In this document: positions 5,587 to 13,086 of the stretch, piece by piece | How the letters are laid out: every line of letters begins with the position of its first letter | Numbering within the stretch: the first letter of the stretch is position 1 | Assembly (NCBI GenBank): GCA_031177735.1 | Contig: JAPSKJ010000042.1 | Span: 1-13,126 of the forward strand | DNA: 13,126 nt | Direction of reading: 5' to 3' | Source of the DNA: Nocardioides sp. | GTDB lineage: Bacteria > Actinomycetota > Actinomycetes > Propionibacteriales > Nocardioidaceae | Made by a program: the position numbers and the translations under genes | Notes under the pieces: model-generated | Database searches by the model: none | What the model saw: the letters and a program-made list of their open reading frames with translations, nothing else | Told to the model about the DNA's origin: nothing

Positions 5587-6600
5587 TCACCACGTCTGGT
5601 GAATCTCCCGGTGCTCGTCGCGCACGACGACGCGGGTCAGCGCCCCGTTGACCAGGCAGAGGTAGGGCGGCACGTGGCCGCACTCGACGTCGAGCACGAT
5701 CGGCACCCCCAGGCCGCCCAGCGCGTCGAGCACCGCCTCCCGCTGGGTCAGCCCCGGCGCGTCGGGTGCGGCGGTGCGGCCGACCAGGATCGCTCGCGCG
5801 TGGTCGAACCAGCCCGCCATCCGCATCCCGTGCAGGGCGCGGCAGATGGTGAACGCGTTGTCCTCCGCAGCCTCGACGTAGACGACCAGCCCCTCGTCGG
5901 CGTGCTCACGGGCGAACGCCGGGACGTCGGCGTAGTCGGTGCCGGTCAGCGGCGAGAGCACCTCGATGCACCCGCCGATCAGGCGGCCGGTCACGTCCAG
6001 CCCGCCGGCCGGCGCCCCGACGAGCGACCAGGACCCGTCGCTGTCGAGCGTCCACGTGGAGGTCTCGGGGTGAGCCTCGTAGTCGTCCCAGCCGCTGGAG
6101 CGGTAGCGCCCCGGCGAGCGCTGCACGGCGCGGCCGTCAGCGCTGGCGACGTCGGTCCAGTGGAGCAGGCCGTCGGGAGCGTCGTAGGGCGTGTCCATCA
6201 GGTTCGACCCGTGCAGGGTGCCCCAGCCCAGCCGGGTGGTCAGGGGCACCATCAGCGTGGTCAGGTCGCTGAAGCCGACCAACCAGGTCGGCTCGGCCGC
6301 GGCGAGCGCGTCCCAGTCGAGGTGGTCGAGCACCTGGATCGCCAGCTCGCCACCCCACGGCGGCACGACCGCCCGGACGTCGGGGTCGACCAGCATGGCG
6401 GTCAGCTCGGCGGCGCGCTGCTGGGCGGTGCCGGTGACTCCCTCGCCGACGACGTGGTCACCGATCCGCACCTCGAACCCTTGGCCACGCAGCCGGGCCG
6501 CGGCGGCCTCGAGTCGGGGCAGGTAGCTGGGGCGGATGCCCTGGGAGGGGGCGGTCACGCCGATGGTGTCGCCGGGCTCCAGGGGTCGTGGGAAGCGCAT
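5587..6600 (-). CDS. S66 family serine carboxypeptidase, LD-carboxypeptidase/MccF-like
   Basis: Family S66 includes L,D-carboxypeptidases that trim the terminal D-Ala of muropeptides, and MccF enzymes that cleave the amide bond of microcin C-type aminoacyl-nucleotides and so give immunity. The 337-aa protein shows the S66 Ser-Glu-His triad: S111 in VGFSD, E243 in VYVEAAEDNAF, and H309 in VECGHVPP. Also present are the N-terminal GDTIGVTAPS and the GGELAIQVLDHL and GRLIGGCIEVLSPLTGT segments. Length and triad spacing resemble MccF more than the shorter LdcA group. ATG 6598-6600 was chosen because AAGGTGG lies just upstream and the product begins at the conserved PRPLEPGD. No signal peptide is seen, so it is probably cytosolic. 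It lies 42 nt after the secreted-protein gene. LdcA-like recycling and MccF-like detoxification cannot be separated from sequence alone. Confidence 0.9.
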   Translation of the reverse strand: MRFPRPLEPGDTIGVTAPSQGIRPSYLPRLEAAAARLRGQGFEVRIGDHVVGEGVTGTAQQRAAELTAMLVDPDVRAVVPPWGGELAIQVLDHLDWDALAAAEPTWLVGFSDLTTLMVPLTTRLGWGTLHGSNLMDTPYDAPDGLLHWTDVASADGRAVQRSPGRYRSSGWDDYEAHPETSTWTLDSDGSWSLVGAPAGGLDVTGRLIGGCIEVLSPLTGTDYADVPAFAREHADEGLVVYVEAAEDNAFTICRALHGMRMAGWFDHARAILVGRTAAPDAPGLTQREAVLDALGGLGVPIVLDVECGHVPPYLCLVNGALTRVVVRDEHREIHQTW

Positions 6601-6642
6601 ACGTCCACCTTGCCGCATCCATGGCGGGCCACCCACCGGCCC

Positions 6643-7650
6643 TCACTGGAAGCTGACGAACCTCACCGTCGGGCGCAGCCGGCGCACCTCGCGCGCCGAC
6701 ATGCGCGGCACGTCCTCGTCGTAGAACAGCTTGAATCCCATCGTGAACCGGTGCGGTCGGGCGACCGCGCGATAGGTGTCCACCTTCTGTCCCGGGCTGC
6801 CGAAGCCGTCGACGTGCTGCACCAGCGCGAGGCCGGGCCGGTCCGCGACGCGGCCGATCCCCGTCACCATCGAGGTCTTGAACTGGTGCAGGACGAACAG
6901 CTTCTCCGGCAGCTGGTGCTCGCCGACGAGGTCGGAGAGCCACCGTGAGGTGCGGTTGACCTCACGCGCCCGGACGCTGCCGATGACGCGGCCGGGCACC
7001 TCGTGGCGACCCATCCGCCACTCGGGGTCGAGGGCGAGCCCGACGAGTGGGTGCGCCAGCGCCCACGCCCAGCGCTTCGCCACCGCGGGGAACGACGCGC
7101 GGCCGGGCTGGATGTCGAGCAGCAACAGGGCGCCGCGCCGCTCGGCCGCCTCGATGTAGCGGCGGACCTCGCGCCGCGCGATGTCGTGGTTGTAGTCGCC
7201 GTCCTTGCCGGGGTGGGCGTCGGCCACGGTGACGATGAGCTCGTAGACCTCCTGCACCGGCCGGTCGGCGGCGGTGCCGGCTCGGGCGAAGGGGCGTGCG
7301 GCTGCCACCAGGCGCCGGTGCATCCGACCGGGTGGGTCCTCCCCCAGCACCCCGAGGGCACCGGACCGGGCGGTGCCGTAGAAGGCCACGAGGAACGCGC
7401 CGTCGCCGAAGACGCGGGTGCGGCCGCCGGGCAGCGTCGCCCGCGGCGGGCTGTCGACCGGCGCGGAGGCGACGGTGGACTGCTCACCGCTGTTCGGCGT
7501 GGCGCCGCGCGAGGCCTCCGGCCGGGCGGCCGGTTCCGAGCCGCGGGAGTACGCCGCCGCCCAGGCGACCACGATCACGGCCGCGACCGCGACGGCGGTC
7601 AGCGCGACCACGGCCGCGGCGGTCCGCCGCGGCCGGAGCCAGCCGACCAC
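6643..7650 (-). CDS. Conserved-looking membrane-anchored or secreted protein, putative (beta/alpha)-barrel hydrolase-like domain
   Basis: I cannot name this 335-aa protein. A basic N-terminus (MVGWLRPRRT) precedes a hydrophobic segment at about 11-34, so it is exported or membrane-anchored. A Pro/Ser/Ala-rich linker covers about 36-75. The domain at about 78-335 shows alternating hydrophobic strands and helices: FLVAFYGT, ELIVTVAD, LLLLDIQPG, VGLALDPEW (208-211 DPEW), LFVLHQF, LALVQHVDGFG, FTMGFKLFYDED. That rhythm, with acidic and aromatic residues at strand ends, suggests a TIM-barrel glycoside-hydrolase-like fold; this is inference only. The start is GTG 7648-7650, immediately after the ilvD TAG with no gap and no clear Shine-Dalgarno sequence, implying coupling to ilvD translation. 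A start slightly further in is possible. The neighbours say nothing definite about its role. Confidence 0.78.
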   Translation of the reverse strand: MVGWLRPRRTAAAVVALTAVAVAAVIVVAWAAAYSRGSEPAARPEASRGATPNSGEQSTVASAPVDSPPRATLPGGRTRVFGDGAFLVAFYGTARSGALGVLGEDPPGRMHRRLVAAARPFARAGTAADRPVQEVYELIVTVADAHPGKDGDYNHDIARREVRRYIEAAERRGALLLLDIQPGRASFPAVAKRWAWALAHPLVGLALDPEWRMGRHEVPGRVIGSVRAREVNRTSRWLSDLVGEHQLPEKLFVLHQFKTSMVTGIGRVADRPGLALVQHVDGFGSPGQKVDTYRAVARPHRFTMGFKLFYDEDVPRMSAREVRRLRPTVRFVSFQ

Positions 7651-9354
7651 CTAGCTGGTGACGGCGCCGTAGGCGGCGGACTTGACCGTCTTGGCGTACT
7701 TGCCGAGCACCCCGCGGGTGTACTTCGGGGCCAGCGGCTCCCAACCGACCTTCCGCGTCTCGAGCTCGTCGGCGTCGATGTCGACGTCGAGGCGGCCGTT
7801 GAGCACGTCGAGGGTGATCGGGTCACCGTCGCGGACGAAGGCGATCGGCCCCGCGTCGACGGCCTCGGGGGCGATGTGGCCGACGCACAGGCCGGTCGTG
7901 CCGCCGGAGAAGCGGCCGTCGGTGACCAGGAGGACGTCCTTGCCGAGCCCGGCGCCCTTGATCGCACCGGTGATGGCGAGCATCTCCCGCATGCCGGGGC
8001 CGCCCTTGGGTCCCTCGTAGCGGATGACGACGACGTCCCCGGGCAGGATGCGGCCCTCCTCCAGGGCGTCCATCGCTGCCCGCTCGCCGTCGAAGACGCG
8101 GGCGGTGCCGCGGAAGACGGTGTCGTCGAAGCCGGCGCTCTTCACCACCGCGCCCTCCGGAGCGAGCGTGCCCTTGAGGATGGTGATGCCGCCGGTGGCG
8201 TGGATCGGCCGGTCGAGCGGGCGCAGGATGTCGCCGTCGAGCGCGGGCGGGTTCAGCGCCTCGAGGTTCTCGGCCATCGTCTTGCCGGTGACGGTCAAGC
8301 AGTGGCCGTGCAGCAGACCGGCGTCCAGCAGCGCCTTCATCACGACCGGGATGCCGCCGATCTTGTCGACGTCGTTCATCACGTAGCGGCCGAACGGCTT
8401 GAGGTCGCCCAGGTGCGGCACCTTCTGGCCGATCCGGGTGAAGTCGTCGAGGCTCAGGTCGACCTCGGCCTCGTTGGCGATCGCCAGCAGGTGGAGCACG
8501 GCGTTGGTGGAGCCGCCGAGTGCCATCACGACGGTGATGGCGTTCTCGAAGGCCTCCTTGGTCATGATCTGACGCGCGGTGATGCCCTGGCGCAGCAGGT
8601 TGACCACCGCCTCGCCCGAGCGGTGGGCGAAGCCGTCGCGGCGGCGGTCGACGGCCGGCGGCGCGGCCGACCCGGGCAGCGACATGCCGAGCGCCTCCCC
8701 GACCGCGGCCATCGTGTTGGCGGTGTACATGCCGCCGCAGGCGCCCTCACCGGGGCAGATCGCCCGCTCGATCCGGTCGACCTCCTCGCGGGAGATCTTG
8801 CCGGCCAGGCACGCGCCCACGGCCTCGAAGGCATCGATGATGGTGACGTCTCGGCCGTCGACGTTGCCGGGCATGATCGAGCCGGCGTAGAGGAACACCG
8901 AGGCGAGGTCGAGGCGGGCGGCGGCCATGAGCATGCCCGGCAGCGACTTGTCGCAGCCGGCCAGCAGCACCGAGCCGTCGAGGCGCTCGGCGTTCATGAC
9001 CACCTCCACCGAGTCGGCGATGACCTCGCGGGAGACCAGCGAGAAGTGCATGCCCTCGTGGCCCATCGAGATGCCGTCGGAGACCGAGATGGTGCCGAAC
9101 TCCAGCGGGTAGCCGCCCGCGGCGTGGACACCGTTCTTGACCGCCTTGGCCAGCCGGTCGAGGGAGAGGTTGCAGGGGGTGATCTCGTTCCACGACGAGG
9201 CGACGCCGACCTGCGGCTTCTCCCAGTCCTCGTCGCCCATGCCGACCGCGCGCAGCATGCCGCGCGCGGCAGCACGCTCGAGACCGTCGGTGACGTCGCG
9301 CGACCGGGGCTTGATGTCGATCTGGGGGTTCTCCGGGGTGGGCGCGTCACTCAT
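7651..9354 (-). CDS. ilvD: Dihydroxy-acid dehydratase
   Basis: This Fe-S enzyme dehydrates 2,3-dihydroxy-isovalerate (or -3-methylvalerate) to the 2-oxo acid, the third common step of valine/isoleucine synthesis. The protein is 567 aa, a full IlvD/Edd length for the shorter actinobacterial [2Fe-2S]-type group. The three cluster cysteines expected in that group are present: C61 (ITPCNLS), C134 (AGCDKSLPG) and C206 (GEGACGGMYTANTM). K136 of the CDK motif, D93 (VSDGISMGHEGM), MALGGSTN (278-284) and the C-terminal GRFSGGTTGLCVGH are also intact. ATG 9352-9354 gives the family N-terminus (MSDAPTPENPQIDIKPRSRD) but has no Shine-Dalgarno. A -10-like TAACCT ends 7 nt upstream, so the mRNA may be leaderless. 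An in-frame ATG at 9400-9402 with GAGGAG 6 nt upstream is an alternative start adding 16 residues. Confidence 0.97.
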   Translation of the reverse strand: MSDAPTPENPQIDIKPRSRDVTDGLERAAARGMLRAVGMGDEDWEKPQVGVASSWNEITPCNLSLDRLAKAVKNGVHAAGGYPLEFGTISVSDGISMGHEGMHFSLVSREVIADSVEVVMNAERLDGSVLLAGCDKSLPGMLMAAARLDLASVFLYAGSIMPGNVDGRDVTIIDAFEAVGACLAGKISREEVDRIERAICPGEGACGGMYTANTMAAVGEALGMSLPGSAAPPAVDRRRDGFAHRSGEAVVNLLRQGITARQIMTKEAFENAITVVMALGGSTNAVLHLLAIANEAEVDLSLDDFTRIGQKVPHLGDLKPFGRYVMNDVDKIGGIPVVMKALLDAGLLHGHCLTVTGKTMAENLEALNPPALDGDILRPLDRPIHATGGITILKGTLAPEGAVVKSAGFDDTVFRGTARVFDGERAAMDALEEGRILPGDVVVIRYEGPKGGPGMREMLAITGAIKGAGLGKDVLLVTDGRFSGGTTGLCVGHIAPEAVDAGPIAFVRDGDPITLDVLNGRLDVDIDADELETRKVGWEPLAPKYTRGVLGKYAKTVKSAAYGAVTS

Positions 9355-9361
9355 GTGGGCA

Positions 9362-9367
9362 AGGTTA
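9362..9367 (-). promoter_or_regulatory. Putative -10 element for leaderless ilvD transcript
   Basis: TAACCT on the minus strand matches TANNNT and ends 7 nt before the ilvD ATG, so transcription would start at or within a base or two of the start codon. No convincing -35 hexamer is present 16-18 nt upstream, so the promoter may need an activator or be weak. Confidence 0.5.
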
Positions 9368-9401
9368 ATCGGCCCGACGCCTGTGCGAGCGGCGAGTCTC
9401 A

Positions 9402-9407
9402 TACGCT
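9402..9407 (+). promoter_or_regulatory. Putative -10 element for leaderless HAD-phosphatase transcript
   Basis: TACGCT on the plus strand matches TANNNT and ends 7 nt before the GTG start at 9415. The sequence between them (GCTCCTC) is the opposite of a Shine-Dalgarno, which supports leaderless initiation. No good -35 is seen. The expected -35 zone (about 9379-9384) overlaps the one for the divergent ilvD promoter. Confidence 0.45.
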
Positions 9408-9414
9408 GCTCCTC

Positions 9415-10137
9415 GTGACTGCCGTGAACTGGAGCGACTACCGCGCCGTGCTGTTCGACCTCGACGGCGTGCTGACGCCGACCGCGGTCGTCCACATGCG
9501 CGCGTGGGCGGAGATGTTCAACGCCTTCCTGGCGCAGAGGGGCCTGGCCGACCAGCCCTACACCGACGCCGACTACTTCGCCCATGTCGACGGCAAGCCG
9601 CGCTACGACGGCGTGCGCGACTTCCTGGCCTCCCGCGGCATCACGCTGCCCGAGGGCGACCCGTCCGACCCTGCCACGGCCGAGACCGTCTGCGGCCTCG
9701 GCAACCGCAAGAACGACGCGTTCAACATCGTCCTCGAGCGCGACGGGGTGGCCGCCTATCCCGGCTCGGTCCGCCTGCTCGACCACCTCCGCGACCTGGG
9801 CATCCCGCTCGCCGTCGTCTCCTCCAGCGCCAACGCACCCAGCGTGCTGGAGGCCGCCGGCATCGCGGACCGCTTCGAGACGGTCGTCGACGGCGCCGTC
9901 GCCACCGTGCGCAAGCTCCCGGGCAAGCCCGCGCCTGACACCTTCGCCTACGCCGCCGAGCTGCTCGGGTCGCCGGCCTCGGATGCCGTCGTCCTGGAGG
10001 ATGCCGTGTCCGGCGTACGCGCCGGGGCGGCGGGCGGCTTCGGACTCGTCATCGGCGTCGACCGCGGGGCCGGCCACGCGGCGCTGACCTCCGCCGGCGC
10101 CACCGTCGTGGTCGGCGACCTGGCCGAGCTGCTCTGA
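9415..10137 (+). CDS. HAD-superfamily beta-phosphoglucomutase-like enzyme
   Basis: This enzyme is predicted to interconvert beta-glucose-1-phosphate and glucose-6-phosphate through an aspartyl-phosphate intermediate. The 240-aa protein has all HAD motifs. Motif I is DLDGVLT, with nucleophile D15 and acid/base D17. Motif II is VVSSSANA (S136). The motif III lysine is in GKPAPD (K171), and motif IV is VVLEDAVSGV (E195, D196). A helical cap covers about 20-90. D17 after the DxD and the LEDAVSG form are typical of beta-PGM-like members. The chosen start is GTG 9415; a GTG at 9424 is possible. The gene immediately precedes a GH65 phosphorylase (97-nt gap), which would supply the beta-glucose-1-phosphate, and this context is the main support for the substrate. 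A simple sugar phosphatase is the alternative. Confidence 0.9.
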   Translation: MTAVNWSDYRAVLFDLDGVLTPTAVVHMRAWAEMFNAFLAQRGLADQPYTDADYFAHVDGKPRYDGVRDFLASRGITLPEGDPSDPATAETVCGLGNRKNDAFNIVLERDGVAAYPGSVRLLDHLRDLGIPLAVVSSSANAPSVLEAAGIADRFETVVDGAVATVRKLPGKPAPDTFAYAAELLGSPASDAVVLEDAVSGVRAGAAGGFGLVIGVDRGAGHAALTSAGATVVVGDLAELL

Positions 10138-10161
10138 TCCACCACGGTCACGCCAGCGCCA

Positions 10162-10215
10162 CCCAGCGTCACCTGCGTCACCCAGCGTCACCTTCAGCAC
10201 CACCCCAGCGTCACC
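10162..10215 (+). repeat. Three direct copies of a 12-mer (CCCAGCGTCACC) upstream of GH65
   Basis: Identical copies begin at 10162, 10181 and 10204 (19 and 23 nt apart). Looser relatives flank them (GCCAGCGCCACC at 10151, TGCGTCACC at 10174). The array fills most of the 97-nt gap between the HAD gene and the GH65 start and ends just before its Shine-Dalgarno. It could be a multi-site operator for a sugar-responsive regulator or merely local slippage repeats. The copies are direct, not inverted, so each site would bind asymmetrically. No promoter hexamers are evident between them. Confidence 0.8.
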
Positions 10216-10234
10216 TCGGAGAAGGAGACCCATC

Positions 10235-12805
10235 GTGAGGAACCTGTCCGGCGTGCGTCCGGATCCCATGGACCACAGCCGGTTCACCGTCGACCCGTGG
10301 CGGCTGGTCGAGACCGACGTCGACCAGGGTGACATCGGGCTGAGCGAGACGCTGTTCGCGGTCGCCAACGGCTATCTCGGCATGCGCGGCAACCCCGAGG
10401 AGGGGCGGCCCTCCTTCGCGCACGGCACCTTCGTCAACGGCTTCCACGAGACCTGGCCGATCAAGCACGCCGAGCACGCGTTCGGCTTCGCCAAGACCGG
10501 GCAGACGCTGGTCAACGCCCCCGACGCGAAGGTGCTCAAGCTCTACATCGACGACGAGCCGCTCACCTTCGGCAGCGCCGACCTGGAGTCCTATGAGCGG
10601 GTGCTCGACTTCCGCGACGGCGTGCTGCGCCGCAGCCTGATCTGGCGCACCCCCTCGGGCAAGCGGGTCCTGATCGAGTCCACGCGGATGGTCTCGATGG
10701 CGCAGCGCCACCTGGCGGTGCTCTCCTTGGAGGTGACGCTGCTCAACGGCAGCGCGCCGGTGGTGGTCTCCTCGCAGATCCTCAACCGGCAGGACGGACG
10801 CGACGAGTACCACATGCGGGAGACCGCGATGGGCGCCGGCGTCGACCCGCGCAAGGCGTCGGCGTTCGACGAGCGGGTGCTGCTCCCCCGGATGCACTAC
10901 GCCACCGACCCCCGCATGCTGCTCGGCTTCGAGTGCGCGCAGTCGGGGATGACGATCGCGGTCGCGGCCGACCACCGCGTGACGACCCCGGACCCCTACG
11001 AGGTGGTCCACCGCGCGGAGGACGACCTCGCGAAGACCGTCTTCCGGGTCGACGCCACCGAGGGCAACACGCTGCGGGTGGAGAAGGTGATCGCCTACCA
11101 CACCTCCAACAGCGTGCCCGTGCGCGAGCTGGCCGACCGCTGCGACCGCACCCTGGACCGGGCCGCTCGCTACAGCGTCGCCGACTTCCACGCCGAGCAG
11201 CGGGCGTGGTTCGAGGGCTTCTGGCGGGCCTCCGACGTCGAGATCCTCGGCGCCGACCAGAGCACCGAGCTCACCGCCCTGCAGCAGGCGATCCGGTTCA
11301 ACCTGTTCAGCCTGGCTCAGGCGACCGCCCGGGTCGACGGTCTCGGCGTGCCGGCCAAGGGCGTCACCGGATCGGGTTACGAGGGTCACTACTTCTGGGA
11401 CACCGAGATCTACGTCGTCCCGTTCCTCACCTACACGCAGCCCGACGTGGCCCGCAACGTGCTGCACTTCCGGTCGGTGATGCTGCCGCACGCCCGCCAG
11501 CGCGCCCACGAGATGGCTCAGAAGGGGGCGCTCTACCCCTGGCGCACCATCAACGGCGAGGAGGCCTCGGCGTACTACGCCGCCGGCACGGCGCAGATGC
11601 ACATCAACGCCGACATCGCCTACGCCCTGATGAAGTACGTGCACGCCTCCGGTGACGTGGGCTTCCTGGTGCGCGAGGGCATCGAGATCCTGGTCGAGAC
11701 CTCCCGGATGTGGGCCGACCTCGGCTTCTGGCGCCACTACAAGGGCGCCGACGAGTTCCACATCCACGGCGTCACCGGCCCCGACGAGTACACGACGGTG
11801 GTCAACAACAACCTGTTCACCAACGTCATGGCGCGCTTCAACCTGGAGCAGTCCGTCGACGCCGTCAACCTGATCCGCGAGCAGTTCCCGGCCGAGTTCC
11901 AGCGGATCGCCGCGCGCCTGGACCTGACCGACGACGAGGTCGCGGAGTGGTCACGCTGCGCCGAGGGGATGCGGATCCCGTTCGACGAGGGTCTCGGCAT
12001 CCACCCGCAGGACGACTCGTTCCTCGACCGCGAGGTGTGGGACCTCTCCGCGACGCCGGACACGCTGCGCCCGCTGCTGCTGCACTACCACCCGCTGGTC
12101 ATCTACCGGTTCCAGGTGCTCAAGCAGGCCGATGTCGTGCTCGCGCTGTTCTTGCAGGGTGACCGGTTCTCCCTGGAGGAGAAGCGGGCCGACTTCGAGT
12201 ACTACGACCCGATCACCACCGGGGACTCCACCCTCTCGGCGGTCGTGCAGTCCATCGTGGCCGCCGAGGTCGGCTACCACCAGGTCGCGTTCCAGTACTT
12301 CCTCGACGCTCTCTACGTCGACCTGATGAACCTGCACGGCAACACCGTCGACGGCATGCACATCGCCTCGACCGGCGGCGTGTGGAGCGCGCTGGTCTTC
12401 GGCTTCATGGGCATGCGTGACCACGGCGCCCGGCTCTCCTTCGATCCGCGCCTGCCCGTCCAGTGGCCCGGGCTCCGGGCCAGGGTGCGGTGGCGCGCGG
12501 CGCGGATGCTCCTCGAGCTCACCCAGGACCGGCTGCAGATCTCCGTCGAGGACGGCTCGGACGAGCCGGTGCCGCTGCTCGTGCGCGGGACGGCGTACTC
12601 GGTGAAGCGTGGCGAGCCGATCGTGGTGCCGCTGGCCGACCAGGGGCCGCGGATCGACGGGCGCATCCAGCTGCACCCGCAGGTCGGCGGCACACGCCCC
12701 GACGGCTCCACGATCACCGCCGCCGTGCCGCACCCGGTGCCGCACATCGACGGTCAGGTCGACGGCGGCGAGGTGCCGGTCTTCGACACCGACCACCACC
12801 CGTGA
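10235..12805 (+). CDS. Glycoside hydrolase family 65 disaccharide phosphorylase (maltose/trehalose/kojibiose-type)
   Basis: GH65 enzymes cleave alpha-glucosidic disaccharides with inorganic phosphate, inverting to beta-glucose-1-phosphate plus glucose. The 856-aa protein has the family layout: an N-terminal beta-sandwich (about 15-280, starting DPWRLVETDVD and ETLFAVANGYLGMRGN), a helical linker, an (alpha/alpha)6 catalytic barrel (about 340-725) and a short C-terminal beta domain to about 800, followed by a Pro/His-rich tail. The catalytic acid is E518 in HGVTGPDEYT. GHYFWDTEIY (384-393) and KQADVV (630-635) line the active site, and HGNTVDGMHIASTGG (701-715) matches the phosphate-binding region, favouring phosphorylase over hydrolase. 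The start is GTG 10235 with AAGGAG (10222-10227) 7 nt upstream. The adjacent beta-PGM gene completes the route to glucose-6-phosphate; the pair resembles Mycobacterium tuberculosis Rv3400-Rv3401. Which disaccharide is used cannot be read here. Confidence 0.94.
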   Translation: MRNLSGVRPDPMDHSRFTVDPWRLVETDVDQGDIGLSETLFAVANGYLGMRGNPEEGRPSFAHGTFVNGFHETWPIKHAEHAFGFAKTGQTLVNAPDAKVLKLYIDDEPLTFGSADLESYERVLDFRDGVLRRSLIWRTPSGKRVLIESTRMVSMAQRHLAVLSLEVTLLNGSAPVVVSSQILNRQDGRDEYHMRETAMGAGVDPRKASAFDERVLLPRMHYATDPRMLLGFECAQSGMTIAVAADHRVTTPDPYEVVHRAEDDLAKTVFRVDATEGNTLRVEKVIAYHTSNSVPVRELADRCDRTLDRAARYSVADFHAEQRAWFEGFWRASDVEILGADQSTELTALQQAIRFNLFSLAQATARVDGLGVPAKGVTGSGYEGHYFWDTEIYVVPFLTYTQPDVARNVLHFRSVMLPHARQRAHEMAQKGALYPWRTINGEEASAYYAAGTAQMHINADIAYALMKYVHASGDVGFLVREGIEILVETSRMWADLGFWRHYKGADEFHIHGVTGPDEYTTVVNNNLFTNVMARFNLEQSVDAVNLIREQFPAEFQRIAARLDLTDDEVAEWSRCAEGMRIPFDEGLGIHPQDDSFLDREVWDLSATPDTLRPLLLHYHPLVIYRFQVLKQADVVLALFLQGDRFSLEEKRADFEYYDPITTGDSTLSAVVQSIVAAEVGYHQVAFQYFLDALYVDLMNLHGNTVDGMHIASTGGVWSALVFGFMGMRDHGARLSFDPRLPVQWPGLRARVRWRAARMLLELTQDRLQISVEDGSDEPVPLLVRGTAYSVKRGEPIVVPLADQGPRIDGRIQLHPQVGGTRPDGSTITAAVPHPVPHIDGQVDGGEVPVFDTDHHP

Positions 12806-12848
12806 GCGCCCGGCCGGCCCGCGCCGGACGTCTCGAGCCGACGGGGGT

Positions 12849-12876
12849 TTGACGGGGCCCTGCGTGGGGGTACCGA
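12849..12876 (+). promoter_or_regulatory. Possible sigma70-like promoter downstream of GH65
   Basis: TTGACG (12849-12854, five of six to TTGACA) is followed after 16 nt by TACCGA (12871-12876), which has the leading TA but lacks the final T of TANNNT. It would transcribe rightward into a region holding only a small candidate frame. A chance match is quite possible. Confidence 0.25.
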
Positions 12877-12951
12877 GGTCTGCCGTCGAGCAGCAGGCGG
12901 ATGCCGTACGGGCCGGCCACACCGCCCGTCTTGCCGTGGAGTCTCATCACC

Positions 12952-13086
12952 ATGACCGGGATCGCACCGACCGCCCCTTCGCTCACCGCACGCCTCGTCG
13001 ACCTCTGCCTACGAGCCCGGGCCCGGCTGGCCCGGCTGGTCTGCCTGGACTCACCCGGCCGCCCGGGGCTCCACCGCGGCCGGTGA
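12952..13086 (+). CDS. Very short candidate ORF of unknown function
   Basis: The frame runs from ATG 12952 to TGA 13084-13086 and would encode 44 residues (begins MTGIAPTAPSLTARLVDLCL), with an Arg/Ala/Leu-rich middle (RARARLARL) that could form an amphipathic helix. It has no strong Shine-Dalgarno (GTGGAG about 12 nt upstream) and contains a tandem 9-mer repeat. I do not recognise it, and it may be chance coding in GC-rich DNA. Confidence 0.2.
   Translation: MTGIAPTAPSLTARLVDLCLRARARLARLVCLDSPGRPGLHRGR

Noticed and set aside
7003..9414. Long plus-strand frame upstream of and in phase with the HAD gene, suggesting a giant fusion
   Set aside because: The upstream part is antisense to ilvD and the exported-protein gene and has no domain signature. 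The HAD protein begins naturally at GTG 9415 with a -10 element before it.
9403..10368. Upstream extension of the ilvD frame towards 10368
   Set aside because: Only the first 16 residues (from 9402) are arguable. The rest runs antisense to the HAD and GH65 genes and has no similarity to IlvD.
10211..11767. Minus-strand 518-codon frame inside GH65
   Set aside because: It is antisense to well-supported GH65 catalytic motifs and has repetitive Val/Gly/His/Asp composition without motifs.
12714..12986. Minus-strand 90-residue frame overlapping the end of GH65
   Set aside because: It overlaps certain GH65 coding sequence, has an Arg/Pro-rich tail and no ribosome binding site. A short patch (KTGGVAGPYGIRLLLDG) looks protein-like but is not enough to call a gene.
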